DNA of 64,000 bases from Lytechinus pictus (GCF_037042905.1 NC_087261.1:24820317-24884316), one strand, 5' to 3'. Shown: positions 21,150 through 34,701, counted from the stretch's first letter. Translations and numbers: made by a program. The notes: generated from the sequence alone by a model not told the origin.

Positions 21150-22429
21150 AACAGCTCGCAGCGCGTTGACAGTAAATGGGAGATTTTTCTTAAACAAAAT
21201 CTATTTTTGAAAGATGTTCCCCATGACTTTATCTTATGCCCAAGATTATTTTACATTACATTTACTAGTACTTAAATAATCTTATAATGTTATGTAAGTG
21301 GATGTATACATATGCCGACTGTTCGATTCTATCTGATACCCAAATGGATTTTTTTATGATCTTGACTGGTTAGAAAGTAATCGCATGGTGAGAAATCAGC
21401 ATATGGATGAGTTTACAATGTAACGGGTCATTCTAAAAAAAATGTTACAATTCACAAAAAACGTGTCTCAACTATCTTATGGCCGCTAGCTTCACAACCC
21501 TGAACATTTTCTACAAAAATATTATCAAGACAATGACATTAATAGACTAGCTCCTCAAATCATATGCGACCAGTGACTATTAAAGCTCTAATTTTATTAC
21601 AAAAGCCTTTTATTTTTGCTTTTGTTAGAATCGACACTGTCTCTGGTCAGTTTTAGATTTTACTATCATTCTCTTTTAAAGGTAGTCTGTTTTTCTTACT
21701 TTCATTAATGTCTGGTGAAGGCAGCTTGGTGTAAACGTCTGACATATTGCGCTAATTCTAGTATTTGATGATCCCTTTGTGATTATTTTCACTTTTAACT
21801 TTGTCCCAAATTCATTTTAACTCCCGTAACGAATACTGCCACAGTTTTTTCTCCCTTTCAAACTGACTGATATTATACGATAATGTGTCTGCAAGTAGAG
21901 TGATATTCATTAATAAATAATTGATAAGGGAATTATCATATGTGTTTCCTGTATTACACGGAAATGAAGGACTATTCTTAGAAAATGAAATGTATGACTA
22001 CACAGCTTTAACATCCGTAACGCACCTTAAGAAATTGCACTTTGGCAGTTCTGTTAAGGATTCAGTATTATATAGGATGAGAGACACCTTTCATAATAAA
22101 TACATTTTTCAAAGGTAGGGCTGCTAAATAAGGACCATGTTGGACCATAAAGCATAAAGACATTAACTTCCGTAACGCAATAACTTCCGTAACATTTTTT
22201 CTTGAAAATGCTACAAATTTGTGCTTTACTGAATCACTCCGGATCATACAGATATAAATCATATAAAGTACCTTCCACCTAGGTACCCATAAAAAATCAT
22301 AGCTTTTCATCCTTGTCAATTATTACACAACTTATTTTCAACATCACTTTGAAAAGAGGGAAAATTAACAACGAAAACAATTTCCCGAAAATTATATACG
22401 ATATTAAGTGCTTAAACTTCTGTATAGTC

Positions 22430-22870
22430 TAACCTGAAAACTTGACATTCTAAGCATTTTTTTTATGATCAGGATGTTATATGAATCAAACTATCAATGC
22501 GAGTGCAAAGTACAAGCTGATTTTTTTTTTGGTATTCTGACTGAAAGCTTGACATTCTAAACACTCTTTGTACCAATTACAAGGATGGGTATCTTAATTG
22601 ATGCGACTGATTTTTTTTATATTTTGATCTGAAAAAAAATATGGACATTTTAATTTGAGAACAGGATATATATATCCAATAAACAATTCTTGCAAATGTA
22701 AAACGCGCGCTTTTTTAGGTTTAGACCCCAAAACGGGACATTCTATTAATAAGAATGGGTGTCTTGCTAAGGAAATATTGCGCAGCGAGTGCGAAGCGCG
22801 AGCTGAAAATAAGTATCATTCCAATGTGAAAACCAGACATTTTAAGCATGCTTTCAAATAAAGAGGATAT
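22430..22870 (+). repeat. GCGAGC-type minisatellite array, degenerate
   Basis: Units of about 110 bp carry gcgag(c/t)gc(g/a)aag cores followed by gctgaaaat, gaca-ttctaagca and gaacaggata. The last unit, with GCGAAGCGCGAGC near 22794-22806, is the best preserved. Confidence 0.65.
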
Positions 22871-22872
22871 AA

Positions 22873-23128
22873 ACTGAATAAAAAATAATTTCATGCAATA
22901 AAATACAAAAAAAATGGGGATTTCATGTATATACACCATGAATCAACTCTTTAATATTCATGAAGATATGCACAGACTAAACTCAGTGTTTCACTAAAAT
23001 AATGCAAATCTTTAAAATGGCATAACTTCGTTATTCCTTGTTCGATATTGATCATATTTGTAGTATTTTGTTTGTCTGATTAATATCTGTGCAGATCATA
23101 TTTTTTTTCAGCCTGGATGAACCCTTTA
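22873..23128 (-). mobile_element. Partial TTAA-type MITE
   Basis: Internal blocks of the family end in ttttttcagcctggatgaac and cctttaa, the terminal pattern. The left end is missing, replaced by the array. Confidence 0.55.
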
Positions 23129-23692
23129 ATGCGCATGAAAAGCGCTGAAATAATTGATATAGGCCTGCTGACATGAAAACATGGAAAGAGATATTTCAAA
23201 CACTCACGGTTTGTTGGAATTTAGGAATGAAAAATATACGTATTTCGATAATCAAACATTTTGGCTATTCGTCTTTTTTTTGAACGAAAGATGTGCAATG
23301 ATTTTTATGGTACTTTTTGTTGTATGTTATTTGGTAAAATCCTGCTTCTGAAAAACAATATTGAATATTTTTTTTATCTTGCAAACATTTTGGCTTCGGT
23401 AAATAAATTTGTTGATACCACTTCTATTTCAATCATTTCAAAAGTGATATAATTGAGTAACATAAGTGGGCAATGCTAACGATTAACCTCCGTAACATTT
23501 ATATACAGTGCTTGAGTTAGTCCGGTCAGTACTTCAAATTGACGCTACAGCGACTTGCCCCTTTTCTGTTGCCACTTTCTCATACATGGTACTTTCACAA
23601 TATGCATCTTTCAACCCATTCTGTAGACTTCATTTTTACGATTTCCCCCCATCAATTGTTGCATTTTTCTGAGAATGACCCTAACGTGTAAA

Positions 23693-24238
23693 AAGGACCC
23701 CATGGAAGAACAGTGGTATTTTATTAATACCGCTGAAATGGGCCATCCTCCATATGATCTGTACGTTATGTTAAATTGAACATGTATACATTTTATTTTT
23801 ATATGAAAATAAATACAAACAACCAATGACCGGATTACTACAATTAACGAGGTAAACGAAGTTCCCTTGAACAGTATTTTATCCTGGAGTGTTTAGGTAT
23901 GACGGAACTATACACTGAAATATGAAAAAAGCATGTATTTAATGTAACGTGTAAAATTAGTATAAACCTTGGTACATGATTAAAGGGATATGTCAAGTTA
24001 TGAAAATATATTACTCACTGTGCATGTTCTGTATGCTGCCATGGTCATGTATATCCTGTAGGAGTGTTACAAGTTTCGGGGGGTTAATACGAGTATCAGA
24101 AAATTGAACTAAAAAATAAATGTTGCTGGATGATTTTAAATGAAGACTTTTATATATATATATGCATATAGCATTTCCATTTATTTGAAAGCAGGATAAA
24201 AGAGCATTGTACATTAAATGCTTTGCTCACGGGCATAG
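23693..24238. other. No gene seen
   Basis: AT-rich sequence without supported features. Confidence 0.5.
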
Positions 24239-24315
24239 GAGCCGCGGCCGGGGATCGAACCCCGGACTTTCAATGTATAGCCAGGCGCCTTAAAGCACTC
24301 GGCCACGGCACCTCC
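24239..24315 (-). repeat. tRNA-like sequence (SINE head or tRNA pseudogene)
   Basis: On the minus strand, TGGCCGAGTGC (24294-24304) and GGGGTTCGATCCCC (24250-24263) are good A and B boxes and the ends pair mostly as an acceptor stem (GAGGTGC with GCGGCTC). The anticodon arm does not fold cleanly by eye, so a tRNA-derived repeat is more likely than a working tRNA gene. Confidence 0.55.
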
Positions 24316-24852
24316 ATATTTGTTTTTCTCGGATACGCCCTCTGTTTCTCAAACTTAAATTTTGATCATACATGTGGACATAATAAATAGGTTGAACTAA
24401 TCGTCTATTAAATCACATTTAATTGCCATACTCAGTGGCAGATCCGGGTAGGGGCACATGCACATGATATTCTCATTCTGAGAAATGGAGTATATCTGGG
24501 TTAACGGAAAACTCTTGCTGTGTGTTTAGGGGACAGCAAATTATGGAAAAGGCTTATTTGATAGAATAATTATAAATAATCTGCACAATGAAGTATACAA
24601 GTAAAATGATCTTACCATAACACTACACTTCATCCTGATCTTGGAGGACACTTGGTATATCAATGTTAATCCCAATTCATCAGCTCTCGGCACATCTTAG
24701 GCATTGTAGTCTTCTGCACTGTCAGCAATCAAGTGAGAGAGAGAGATGGGGGAGAGGGGGGGGGGGGGGAAGGGGAGGGGGAGGAGACAGGTGTATGAGA
24801 TGCGAATTTATATTTATTTTAATGACAGTGGGTGTCATTCTGATAGACACGG
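24316..24852. other. No gene seen; hAT-end fragment and purine tract
   Basis: Cagtggcagatccgggtagg near 24434 resembles a hAT-like end; 24733-24790 is a GA/G tract. Confidence 0.45.
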
Positions 24853-25139
24853 TCTAGTGAAACCTGGGTTAACCTAGACTACACTTTTATGCCAACTTGT
24901 CAACTTATTAACCAATTAAAAATGATTTGTTTTTTCCAGCTTTGAAAAGTTGTAAAAAAAACATCGAGTCGTGAAATGGGATGAATAGGAAAATTATGAT
25001 AATAAAATAATGTATTTTAATGAATTAATCAGTTCATTATATTTGCCAGGAGTAAATGGAAGATTATTATTAATTAATCATTCCATTGTAGGGTGGTATG
25101 AAATTCTAGTTTAGACTAGGATTAAACCCAGGTTAAATT
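24853..25139. mobile_element. Short inverted-end element (AACCTGGGTTAACCTAGAC)
   Basis: Gaaacctgggttaacctaga near 24859 is inverted at about 25113-25137 (tagactaggattaaacccag). AT-rich interior, no frame. Confidence 0.45.
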
Positions 25140-25269
25140 ATCTGAATATCATCCATGTAGTATGTTGTCTGCTGAATAAAATTTCGACCTTGAATATTTA
25201 GACCTTGGTATGGGCGGCGATCAGAGAGAAAGAGAGGGAGAGGGGAGGGGGGGGGGTATGTCTGCGCCT

Positions 25270-27080
25270 TTCCAATTACGAATTTTGTAACACCAGGGTC
25301 GTCCCGTATTCAGACATACCGGGGGCAGATCTAGCTTTTTTCAAGGGGGGGGGGGTGGGTTGAACAGAAGGACTATCACCCGCGAAGTGGCCAGCCGATT
25401 TTTTTTTTGGTATTTTCAGGGGCGGATCCAGCTTTAACCAATAGGGGGGGGGGGATATTTTTGTCCACATTTTCCCCGGTCGTCATCACAAAGTTAATTT
25501 TTGTTGGTTTCTTTAAAGAGGTAGTCTTATTTACTTCTTAACTTTATTCTAATAAACATTTCTGTAAATGCCCTGATTAAATAATGCGATCGCGCGCTAT
25601 TTTTTTTGAAAATTTCCTTTATTTTCTGCTGAATATTGAATATTCTGATCAATGTTTGTAATAATGAACAAGATGCGTATGTAACTAAATAATTACTGAT
25701 GAAATTACTGTTTGCATTTACAAAGGGTAATGCTGATCAACAATCAAATAATGCGAGCGCAAAGCGCGAGCTGAAAGTTTTGACATTCCTACCTAAAAAC
25801 TGGTTATTCTAAGCACTTTTTCTAATCATGAATAAGATAGATAATTAACATATCAATTTTATGCGAGCGCGAAGCGCGAGAGGAAAAGAATGAAAGTTTG
25901 AACTGACAATAAGGACACTATTCATATTTTGTCATCATGAAATGGATGGGTATCTTCCTACATGAATAATGCGATCGCGAAGTGAGAGTACGTGTAGATT
26001 TTTTGTTTTATTCTGATCTGAAACTAACCCAGGGAGCTCCGGCCCACGAAGATCTGAGATCTGAAACTGGATAATTCAAGCATATTTTTAAGAACAAGCT
26101 GTTTGTCTTAATAAACATGTGTGCGAAAAGCAAAGCGTGATCTCTTTTTATTTTATTTCTTTCTTTAAATTTAGTCCTAGAATCTGGGCATTATAAACAC
26201 ATTTTTTTTCAATATGAAAATCGAGCGTATCTTTCTAAATCAACAATAGCGATACTACAAGGGGCATGTTTCAAGCACTACTTAGAAGAAGATATGGATC
26301 GCACTCATGCGAGCGCGAAGCGCGTGCTACTTTTTTATATAAATATTCTGACCAAGGAACGGACTTTCTAGGCACATATTGTCATCAAATGAGAAGGATG
26401 AATATCTTCCCATCTGGAAAAGGGGACATTCAAGGAGTAGGAATTCATGAAAAGGATATCTCATAATCTAATAGGCGCGAAAGCGCGAACTTCGTTGATA
26501 TTAAGGCCTGAAAACTAGACATTAGTTTTAAACACTTGTAATCACGAATTGATATATTGTAAACAATTATTGTGAGCGCAAAGCGCGAGCCGAAATTTTT
26601 GATGAGCTGTCATGAACAGCTGGGATTTAAAGTAATTTTAGATTTCACACTAGAATTATACTCATCTCTTATCTCACTGATGAAAATGCGAACTAAAAAA
26701 ATTAAATATTCAGATCACAAACAATTTTCTGAGCACTTTTTGAAATGTCAATTTGTAAAACAAACAAAATCAAATGAAGCTCGATGTCCGAGCTGAAATG
26801 TGTTTTGTAAATTGACTTCAAAACCAGATATTTTAAGCTCCAATTTAGCCTATTGAGCAATTAGATCTGTATCTCATCGAACAAGCAATGCGAGCGCGAG
26901 CAAATATGTACGTTGTATACATATAGTGACATGAATTTTTATCTTCAACTCTTCACCTCACCTTCACTCGTCTTCTTTTTTTTCCTCTCCTCTTTTCTCG
27001 TGTCCTTTTCCTTCTCCCCCTAATTTAATTTGCAGCCCAATTAAGGGGGGGGGGGGTAAACACCATAACCCCGCCTCTGC
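25270..27080. repeat. Long GCGAGC-type array within hAT-like end fragments
   Basis: About nine degenerate units spaced about 100-190 bp carry cores at about 25750, 25862, 25972, 26307, 26473, 26575 and 26888. Candidate outer ends are CAGGGGCGGATCC (25419) and CCCCGCCTCTG (27070), both beside G runs, but the 8 bases outside do not match, so the element is not proven. Confidence 0.6.
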
Positions 27081-27088
27081 ATGCATAC

Positions 27089-27115
27089 AAGTCTCACGCT
27101 TTAGGCGTGAGACTT
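27089..27115. other. Perfect 11-bp hairpin
   Basis: Aagtctcacgc (27089-27099), loop tttag, then gcgtgagactt (27105-27115). Possibly a transposon-end or structural element; no known role. Confidence 0.7.
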
Positions 27116-27279
27116 CCGCCTTAATTTGGACTCTTGCTCATCCAAATCTCATTCTCACGCCTGGATCACAGCCTATCCCCACATAGGGTACACAAGCCTG
27201 CGATCTCCCGGCGAGTAATGGATATCTCATGCAAAGCTGGCACGGTTTCTTGAACTTGGCATCTACTTATGAAGAGTTT

Positions 27280-28020
27280 AGTTGCAAAAGGGCTTAGGTC
27301 CACTTTGGACCATTCTGAGAAAAAACATGTTTTTTTATTCTCACTTACTGCAATATTCTTATGAGACACTAAATTGTCATGATGTACTACCCTATCATGT
27401 GAACAAAAAATTGGTTATAAAAGACATCTACCTGTCTTAAATTTTTTTCTATGAATTCTTTTAAAAATTATCATTGTGGACCTAACCCCTTTTGCAAGTA
27501 AACTGAAATGAATCCAATCTATTTTGATTAAAAAAGTGATTTTTCTTTGCCACTTTTATTCACGTTTTCATGTAAATTTCAAATTTTCTTTGTTTTCATC
27601 AAAGCGACTAAAAATTTAGAGGTTTTGAGACTGAAAACAATAAAATTTATGAACAATGGACCTAACCCCTTTTGACAAATGAGCTCTTAAGAAGAGTTTG
27701 TTTGCAAAAGGGGTTAGGTCCACTACAAGAAAATCAATTTTTTTAATTCTCCTATATTGCATATTCTTATGCGAAACTAAATTTTCAAGATTCCCTACCA
27801 TGACAACATAAAATTGGGTATAAAAGAAATCTACTTTTATTCATATTTTTCAAAATATTATTTTCCAAAAAAAATTGGTGTGGACCTAATCCCTTTTGCA
27901 ACTAAACTTAAATGGACCTAACCCCTTTTGAAGAAAAGGGTGATTTTTCTTTGCCATTTTTGACCAAATAATCAAATTTGATGAAAAATTGACCTAACCC
28001 CTTTTGCAAGTGAGCTCTTC
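27280..28020. repeat. Inverted cluster of GGACCTAACCCCTTTTGCAA motif
   Basis: The motif appears forward near 27479, 27659, 27889, 27932 and 27989 and inverted near 27283 and 27703. The 27658-27722 pair makes a palindrome around gagctcttaagaagagttt. Intervening DNA is A/T-rich. Confidence 0.8.
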
Positions 28021-28429
28021 ATATAGACCTGCGTAATAGTCAGGTTCAAATTTGAGAAAAGTAGACTGCCTTAGGCAAATCGTGTTAATGCTGAATTAAG
28101 AAGTGTTTAAACATAATTTGAGGGCGCTGAGTCCAAATGTATTGTTTGCCAACCTTGAATTTAATGTTAAAATCCTCAAAATGGCAAAAACGATATGGCT
28201 GCCATTCTACGCCCTTTTTTGCTCTATTTATACTCCCAAAACTTGCAGCAATAATGTTTTTCAATTGTTTTTGGTACTATTTGATGTCAGGAATAACATA
28301 CTAAAAATCTATCAAAATCCGCATCCGGGAAAGTGGTTATTTTTAAAATGGCGTCTAAAATGTCCGCCATTCACTGAAGATTAACATATCCAACTCTTTA
28401 TCCACCTTAGACATCCATTTTCGATGCAT

Positions 28430-30760
28430 AGTCAATGGTGTTGAGGATAAAAGGTTTACTGACACAGGTAGAGTGAAGCACGCCAGGGTACCTGGAAATC
28501 CAAGATGGCGTCCAAAATGGCTGCCATAGCCTAAAAATTCACAATTTATCTATTACCTATTTTAGTGTCTTTAATTTGGGTTTTATTCAATGGTGGTTTT
28601 AAGGGTCGAGTAGTATATTGGGCAAGTTACAAGGAGATTCGGCGATCCACTATGTCAAAAAATCCAAGATGGCTTTGAAAATCTAAAAACCCTAAAAACC
28701 GAAATAGTTTGTTTAATATCCGCCTGGGAAATATGATATCGGTGTCTAATCCACGGTTTAAATAGTCAAGTAATACGTTGGGACAAGTTACAAGGACAGT
28801 CAGTGGTCCTGTATGTCCAAAGATCCAAGATGATTTGCAAAAATGGAGTCTCAAATGTCTGTCGTTAAGTTAAAACCTACACAGTTTGTTTAATAACCGT
28901 CTAGCTAGAGAATATGATGTTGATTTATAACCTGTGGTTAGAAGGGTCAAATATTATATTGGGACAAGTTACAAGGACAGTCAGTGGTTCCAGTATGTCC
29001 AAAAATCCAAGATGGCTTCCAAAATTAGAGTTTACAATGACTATTGTTACCAAATAACTTACATAGATTGTTTAATATCTGCCAGGGGTATATGATTCAA
29101 TATGTTGTCTAACCCTAACCCTTTGTTTAAATGGCCAAGTAAAATGTTGGGACAAGTTACAAGGACAGTCAGTGGTCCTGTAAGTACAAAAATCCAAGAT
29201 GGTTTGAAAAAAATGTAGTCTCAAATGTGTGTCATTAAGTTAAAACCGACACAGTTTGTTTTATATCCGCCTGGCTTATATGATTTTGGTGTTTAATCCA
29301 TGGTTTAAAGGGTCAAGTAATACATTCGGGCAAGTTGCAAGGACAGTCAGTGGCCCACCATGTCCAAAAATTAAAGATGGTTTCCAAATATGGAGTCTAA
29401 TATGGTTGTTGTAACCTAATAACTGACATAGATTGTTTAATATCTGATTATGTGATTATGTATGATTATGTTGTCTAACCCTTTGTTTAAAGCTTCAAGC
29501 AATACATCATGTACATTAGGATAAGTTACAATGACAGTCAGTGGTCCTGTATGTCCAAAAATCCAAGATGGCTTCAGAAAAAGTAGTCAAAGATGGCTGG
29601 TGTTACTTAATAATGGACATAGTTCATTTAAAATCCACCTAGAAGATATAATTTTGGTGTCTACCCTATGGTTTCAATGGTTAAATAATACTTTTGGATT
29701 AGTTACAATGGTATGAAGCAGTCCATTTTGCCTAAAACTTCAAAGATGGATAAAAAAAAATGCGTAGAAATTAATCCATTAAGTTAAAAATAGTCATAGC
29801 TATGTGAAAAAAAATTTGATGTCTACGCTATTTGAAGGCTCAAATGATACATCGGGACAAGTAACAAGGATGGTCAATTTTCCGGGTTTTTTTTCAAAAA
29901 TAAATATCCAAAATGACTTTTAAAATTGCGTAGAATGAATGTTGTTCCCTATTCATGAAACCTTAGAATAGTTCTAAGCACTAAAATGATGTGTCTTGAG
30001 GTACTTATCAGCTTTTTAACGGTACTTTTTAGGTAAAAGTGTACCCCATCTTTAGGATTTACACCACCGCCTAATTATGTACCTTGTAACACTTATCTTA
30101 AGAGCTTTAAAAACATAGCAGAGACACCAAAATAATGGTTCTACATGGGATAATATAAATTATGAAGTATTGCCATTTTTGTATCAATGGTGGCCAATCT
30201 AAATGCAATTATGCGAGCCTTCTTCAATTTTTGGACAACAGCGTATCCCTGCAATATGTCTTAACCTATATTATTTGACCCTTGAAATCATGGGAAAGAT
30301 ACCAAAATGTCTTAAGGTAGACAGAATATGCACTTGCATCCATTTTTAAAGAAACATCAACCATTTTGAAGTCATCATGCATTTTTTGACAATCTGCACC
30401 ACTGACAAATCTTGAAACTTTTCCAATGTATCCAATTTTCCCCTTGGAACCATAATTTTTTCTTTTCTTTTTGGTAGAGTTCCCAAATTAGGTTTACTAC
30501 GTGGATATCATATTAATTTGGACCATTTTAAAGTTACAATGTCCTTTATTGACGCAATTTTTGGAAGGTAATCTTGGATTCTCTGACACACTCACTGACT
30601 TTCTTGTAAACATGTCCTGATGCATATTTGACTTGAAAGCTTTTGAATATAAACTAATTTCTTGACGCTGCAGCAAGCAATAGATTATTTTAATTTTTGG
30701 ATTTGATAGTACGACTGCCGTTTTGGACGCCATCTTGGAATTCCAGGTACACTGGACGAC
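28430..30760. repeat. Degenerate array of about 180-bp units with inverted ends
   Basis: Units share 'gtccaaaaatccaagatggc', 'gggacaagttacaaggacag' and 'tcagtggtcctgtatgtcc'. The aagatgg core is near 28502, 28664, 28827, 29007, 29190, 29375 and 29562. The left edge (ggtacctggaaatccaagat, about 28487) is inverted at the right (atcttggaattccaggtaca, about 30732). Units near the right end read in inverse sense and are more diverged. Confidence 0.75.
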
Positions 30761-31100
30761 ATTTTTTAAAACTATAATCTGTCTCAATAGATTTAGTTTG
30801 ACCCTAAGTTTCATGAAATAGATAATTATACCCTAAAAGTTATGACATTTCAAAAACTTAACCTCGGTTAAGATTTGATGTTGACTTCGCCGCCGCCAAA
30901 GTCATTGCCGCCGTCAGATAGGCGACGTCCATATCTTGCTTCTGCTATGCAGGCAAGGAAAAATCGGCGAACATTAAGTAAAAGTTATGATGTGATTTTG
31001 CCAGCATCTCCCCAAAATTATCAAACATTATATTGGCTATATATTATTTGTCAATCAGCAGCTGTGAATCACGGCAGCCATCTTGGAATTAAAGATGGCT
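30761..31100. repeat. Fragment of dispersed repeat, no gene
   Basis: Tttcaaaaacttaacctcgg, gccgccgccaaagtc and ctgctatgcaggcaagg match, in order, the 3' part of the repeat split around 16721-17945. Confidence 0.55.
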
Positions 31101-32065
31101 GACGAATCAATCAATCGGATGCTTTATGTTTACAACCCTGGGTATCAAAAATATAGCATAGACCCAAATTTCTGAAACATAATCACCTATACAAATTGTT
31201 TAATAGGGGTAACCGCATTCAAAATGCCGCCATTTTGTTTTTTGCCAATTTGACGATGAAAACGTCGGCAAGTTTGGCAAACAGCATTTTCGGATTCAGC
31301 ACCCCTGAAATACCTTGAAACGATTGATAAACCAGCATTAAGACAAAATGCCTAAAGCACTTTTTCTGAGCACATTTTTGAAAATCCGGACCTGACTATA
31401 AGGGAAAGAGGGGTAAACAAAATCTCACGAAATTGCCGCGCATAGGCCTACAATAAGGTGAAGGGTTTTTGAACTATAATATAAGAACCCCAGCTAAATG
31501 ATCAGAGTTTTGAATTCATTGTCGAATCCGAACGTTTTCTTGAGAACTACATGTATAAGAAAATATAGGCCTACCTCATTGCTGACCACATGTATGTATG
31601 CATGTAATGCATGCTCCTCCGTGGCAAATACTGTACATGTAGAAAAGATACGATCAATGTCAATGATGATAAACTCCGAATGGATATATGAGATAATTTA
31701 ATCGGACAATGAAAACGATTTCTTCGCATCGTGAATGGCATTGACATTGCATTGACTGAATGCAGACTCTCTCCGTTGAGACTGAGCATTGCGATCTGTT
31801 CACCGTTTCGACGTATAGATCTACCATGAAAAAAAAATATATATATTGGCAACGTCGTGCAGGCGCGCGCCTGCAATATGACACTGGACATGACCTTCAT
31901 ACGGGATGAAGCGGGCTGTTATGATTTCCTTTCTCTTTCACTCTCTCTCCCCGTTTCTCTCTCTCCCGCTTCCTTTTCCGACTTTCTCTAGCATTTCTCA
32001 CCCAATTCTCTCTCGCGCTCACTCTCTCTCTCCCTCCCCGCGCCGCCTCGATGCTGATTGGCGCC
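31101..32065. other. No gene seen; CT-rich tract
   Basis: Mixed AT-rich sequence followed by a CT-rich tract at about 31925-32035. Short frames only. Confidence 0.45.
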
Positions 32066-33074
32066 GCCTGCGCGTTTCCGTTTTACACCCTGGCGAAGGC
32101 AATCTCCGTAAAAATAGCTACAAAGCGACTAGAGAAGAGTCTACACACGTCGCTGGCTTCTCTCCAGACAACCGCATCTACACTGAACTCCAGCACAGAG
32201 TTGATCAGTGGCCACACGGCCAAGGCAGTTCATGTACAGAGAACAGTCATGAATTAAATCCCCATTAAATCCGAACACGCTTTTGAAGTAGCGTTGTAAA
32301 CACAAGGAGGTGTAAAACCTACAATTCGGGCAATAACCAACATTAATCTAGTAAGCAGTACAGTATGTAGAAGTCCAGTTGTTTCCACATAAAATTGTTT
32401 CATAATGATTCTAAACGATGAATTAAAATATACTAGTTAGTAGCAGTAGTAGTAGTATAGTATAGGTGATAGTAGGAGTAGTAGAACTCAAGACTAGAAC
32501 TAGTATATTTTAATTCATCGTTTAGAATCATAATGAAACAATTTTAAGTGGAAACATCTGGACTTCTACATGCTGTAGATTCTCCTTCGTTTTGTACTAT
32601 TGTTATTATTGTCGTATTATTATAACTGCTTACTAAATTAATTTTGGCTATTGCCCGAATTGTAGGTTTTTCACATCCTTGTGTATACAAACGCTACTTC
32701 AAAAGCATGTTCGGATTTAATGGGGATTTAATTCATGACTGTTCTCTGTACATGAACTGCCTTGGCCGTGTGGCCACTGAACTCTGTGCTGGACTGAATT
32801 CAGTGTAGATGCGGTGGTGTGAAGACAGGGACCTGGGAACGATTTTTTTAGTGGGGGTGCTGAAATCTCTCCTCAAAGGTGGGGGGAAGGGGACACAATT
32901 GAGTTTTCCATAATTACACACACGCACACACACACATACGCCCTCCCGCGCACACACACACAGCTCTATGGGCACCACACACACACACCCGCCCATCCAC
33001 ACACACACATATATATATACACTTATATGACAGTCACTTCTTAGCTTTCTTCTTATAAAAGAACGTTGATATAT

Positions 33075-33690
33075 AATTAGATAACTCGAGCGCGAAGCGC
33101 GAGCTATTTTTTTTTTGGGGGGGGGGGGATTTCATGTATTTTGTCCTGAAAATTTTGAGCAATGTTTGTGGTCCTGAACAAGATGCGTATGTAACAAATA
33201 ACTGCGAACGCGATCAGATATTTGTTATATACGCTCTGGTCTGATCGAAAGGGAAGTGTTATAAGGACTGTTTGCTGTTAACCATTAAGACGATACATAT
33301 ATCAACCATCAAATAATGCGAGCGCGAAGCGCGAGCTGAAAAATTTGACATTCCGACCTAAATACTGGACATTCCAAGCACTTTTTGTATTCATGAACAG
33401 GATAGGTATATAACTATACAATTGATGCGAGCGCGAAGCGCGAGCAGAAATAAAAACGAGATTTCAGACCTAAAAACGGGACATCTTAAGCACTTTTCTA
33501 ATCATGAACAGGATAGGTAAATAACTATCCAATTGATGGAAGCGCAAAGCGCGAGCGGAAACAAAATTGAAATTTCAGACCTATAATCGGGACATTCTAT
33601 TCATGTTTTGTAAATCAAGAAAATGATGGGTAATTGGATATATTCTTACATTAATAATGTGAGTGCGAAGCGCGAGCATAAAATTTTTTA
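33075..33690 (+). repeat. GCGAGC minisatellite array in element C
   Basis: Six units of about 110-120 bp; GCGAAGC cores at 33092-33098, 33324-33330, 33433-33439 and 33665-33671, with degenerate cores between. One more unit is at 35421-35439. Confidence 0.85.
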
Positions 33691-33995
33691 TATTCTGATC
33701 TGAAACTCAACACTCAATGTAATATGGTTTAAACAGATAAAGAAAAATCAGACGAACATAAGAATAAAGATTTGATCAAAATCCGACAACGAATATCAAA
33801 ATTATTGCATTTTAAAAATTAGCCTTATTCCGGTGAAACAGTTTTAAGCATGTCTTCATTAATATTCAATGAGCAAACTGATGATGTCATATCCCCACTT
33901 GTTCTTTTGTATTTTATTACATAAAATTAGGTTTATTCAGCATTTTCCCTTCAAGAACCAAAAACAGTTGAATTGACAACTGATTTAGTCTATTC

Positions 33996-34701
33996 ATGGA
34001 CCTATGAAAGCTGGACATTCATCGGTTAGTTAATGATTTCACTAACATCTGACTGTCATTGTCATGTGAATAACATTCTCTTCATATTGATCTCCTGTGA
34101 TACCATTATGGTCGCCGTCAATTAAACCATGAGTTACAGAAGCTTTCGGTGATTAGACATTTAACATTAGACAAATTGTATGCGCAGAAGGTAATAAATT
34201 ACCTGAATTCTCGGAAATTAATGTGCAGTTCTGGTTTACAAATGGTTATCTTAGTTCCATGGTTTTTATTTGGAAAAATGTATGAATATTTCAAGATAGA
34301 GGCTGAAAAGAAATTGATTGATTGTAATTTATAATCCAGAGAAACATGGTGGGTTTCTTGTAGGGGTCGTCCCCCTCTCGTTGTTAGAAAAGTCATTATG
34401 AGTGTGCAGAAGCGTGCAAATCGATAATAATAAATTTGATATCACAAAAATCGTCTGCTTCTCAATTTGCTGTTCCAAATCTGAAACATCTTAATTGAAA
34501 GGTATAATCTGCTACAAGACATCAGCCAACAAACGGCAAAAAGAGCAAAACATTCCTTTGTGAAGATCAGATTCGCCTTGGTAGTCGCTATTGTCAAAGC
34601 ACCTGTATGTTATCATTAATATGCACATAATCAGGAGACGGCGACTATGATTGCATCAAAAGAATGCTCGCGTTAATCGTCCATTTCTTATAGGTCCATG
34701 G
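33996..34701. mobile_element. 706-bp element with TCTATT duplication
   Basis: Ends CATGGACCTAT and ATAGGTCCATGG are inverted; TCTATT is duplicated at 33990-33995 and 34702-34707. No recognised frame. Element D gives the empty site. Confidence 0.75.

Larger units (their letters stand above)
21420..23692. mobile_element. Candidate 2.3-kb element with ggtcattct ends and CCGTAAC motifs
   Basis: 'gtaacgggtcattctaaaaa' near 21421 is roughly inverted near 23663-23692 (tttctgagaatgaccctaac). Between them AACNNCCGTAAC occurs five times (21819, 22009, 22164, 22182, 23484). It also encloses a GCGAGC-type array and part of a TTAA MITE. No recognisable protein. Confidence 0.35.

Noticed and set aside
24239-24315. 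Functional tRNA gene
   Set aside because: A and B boxes are good but the anticodon arm does not fold properly by eye; similar tRNA-derived SINE heads are common in the window.
33075-33690. CRISPR-like pattern of palindromic repeats with spacers
   Set aside because: Repeats are degenerate, spacers are themselves repeated and about 90-100 bp long, the context is animal transposon DNA, and no cas genes exist.
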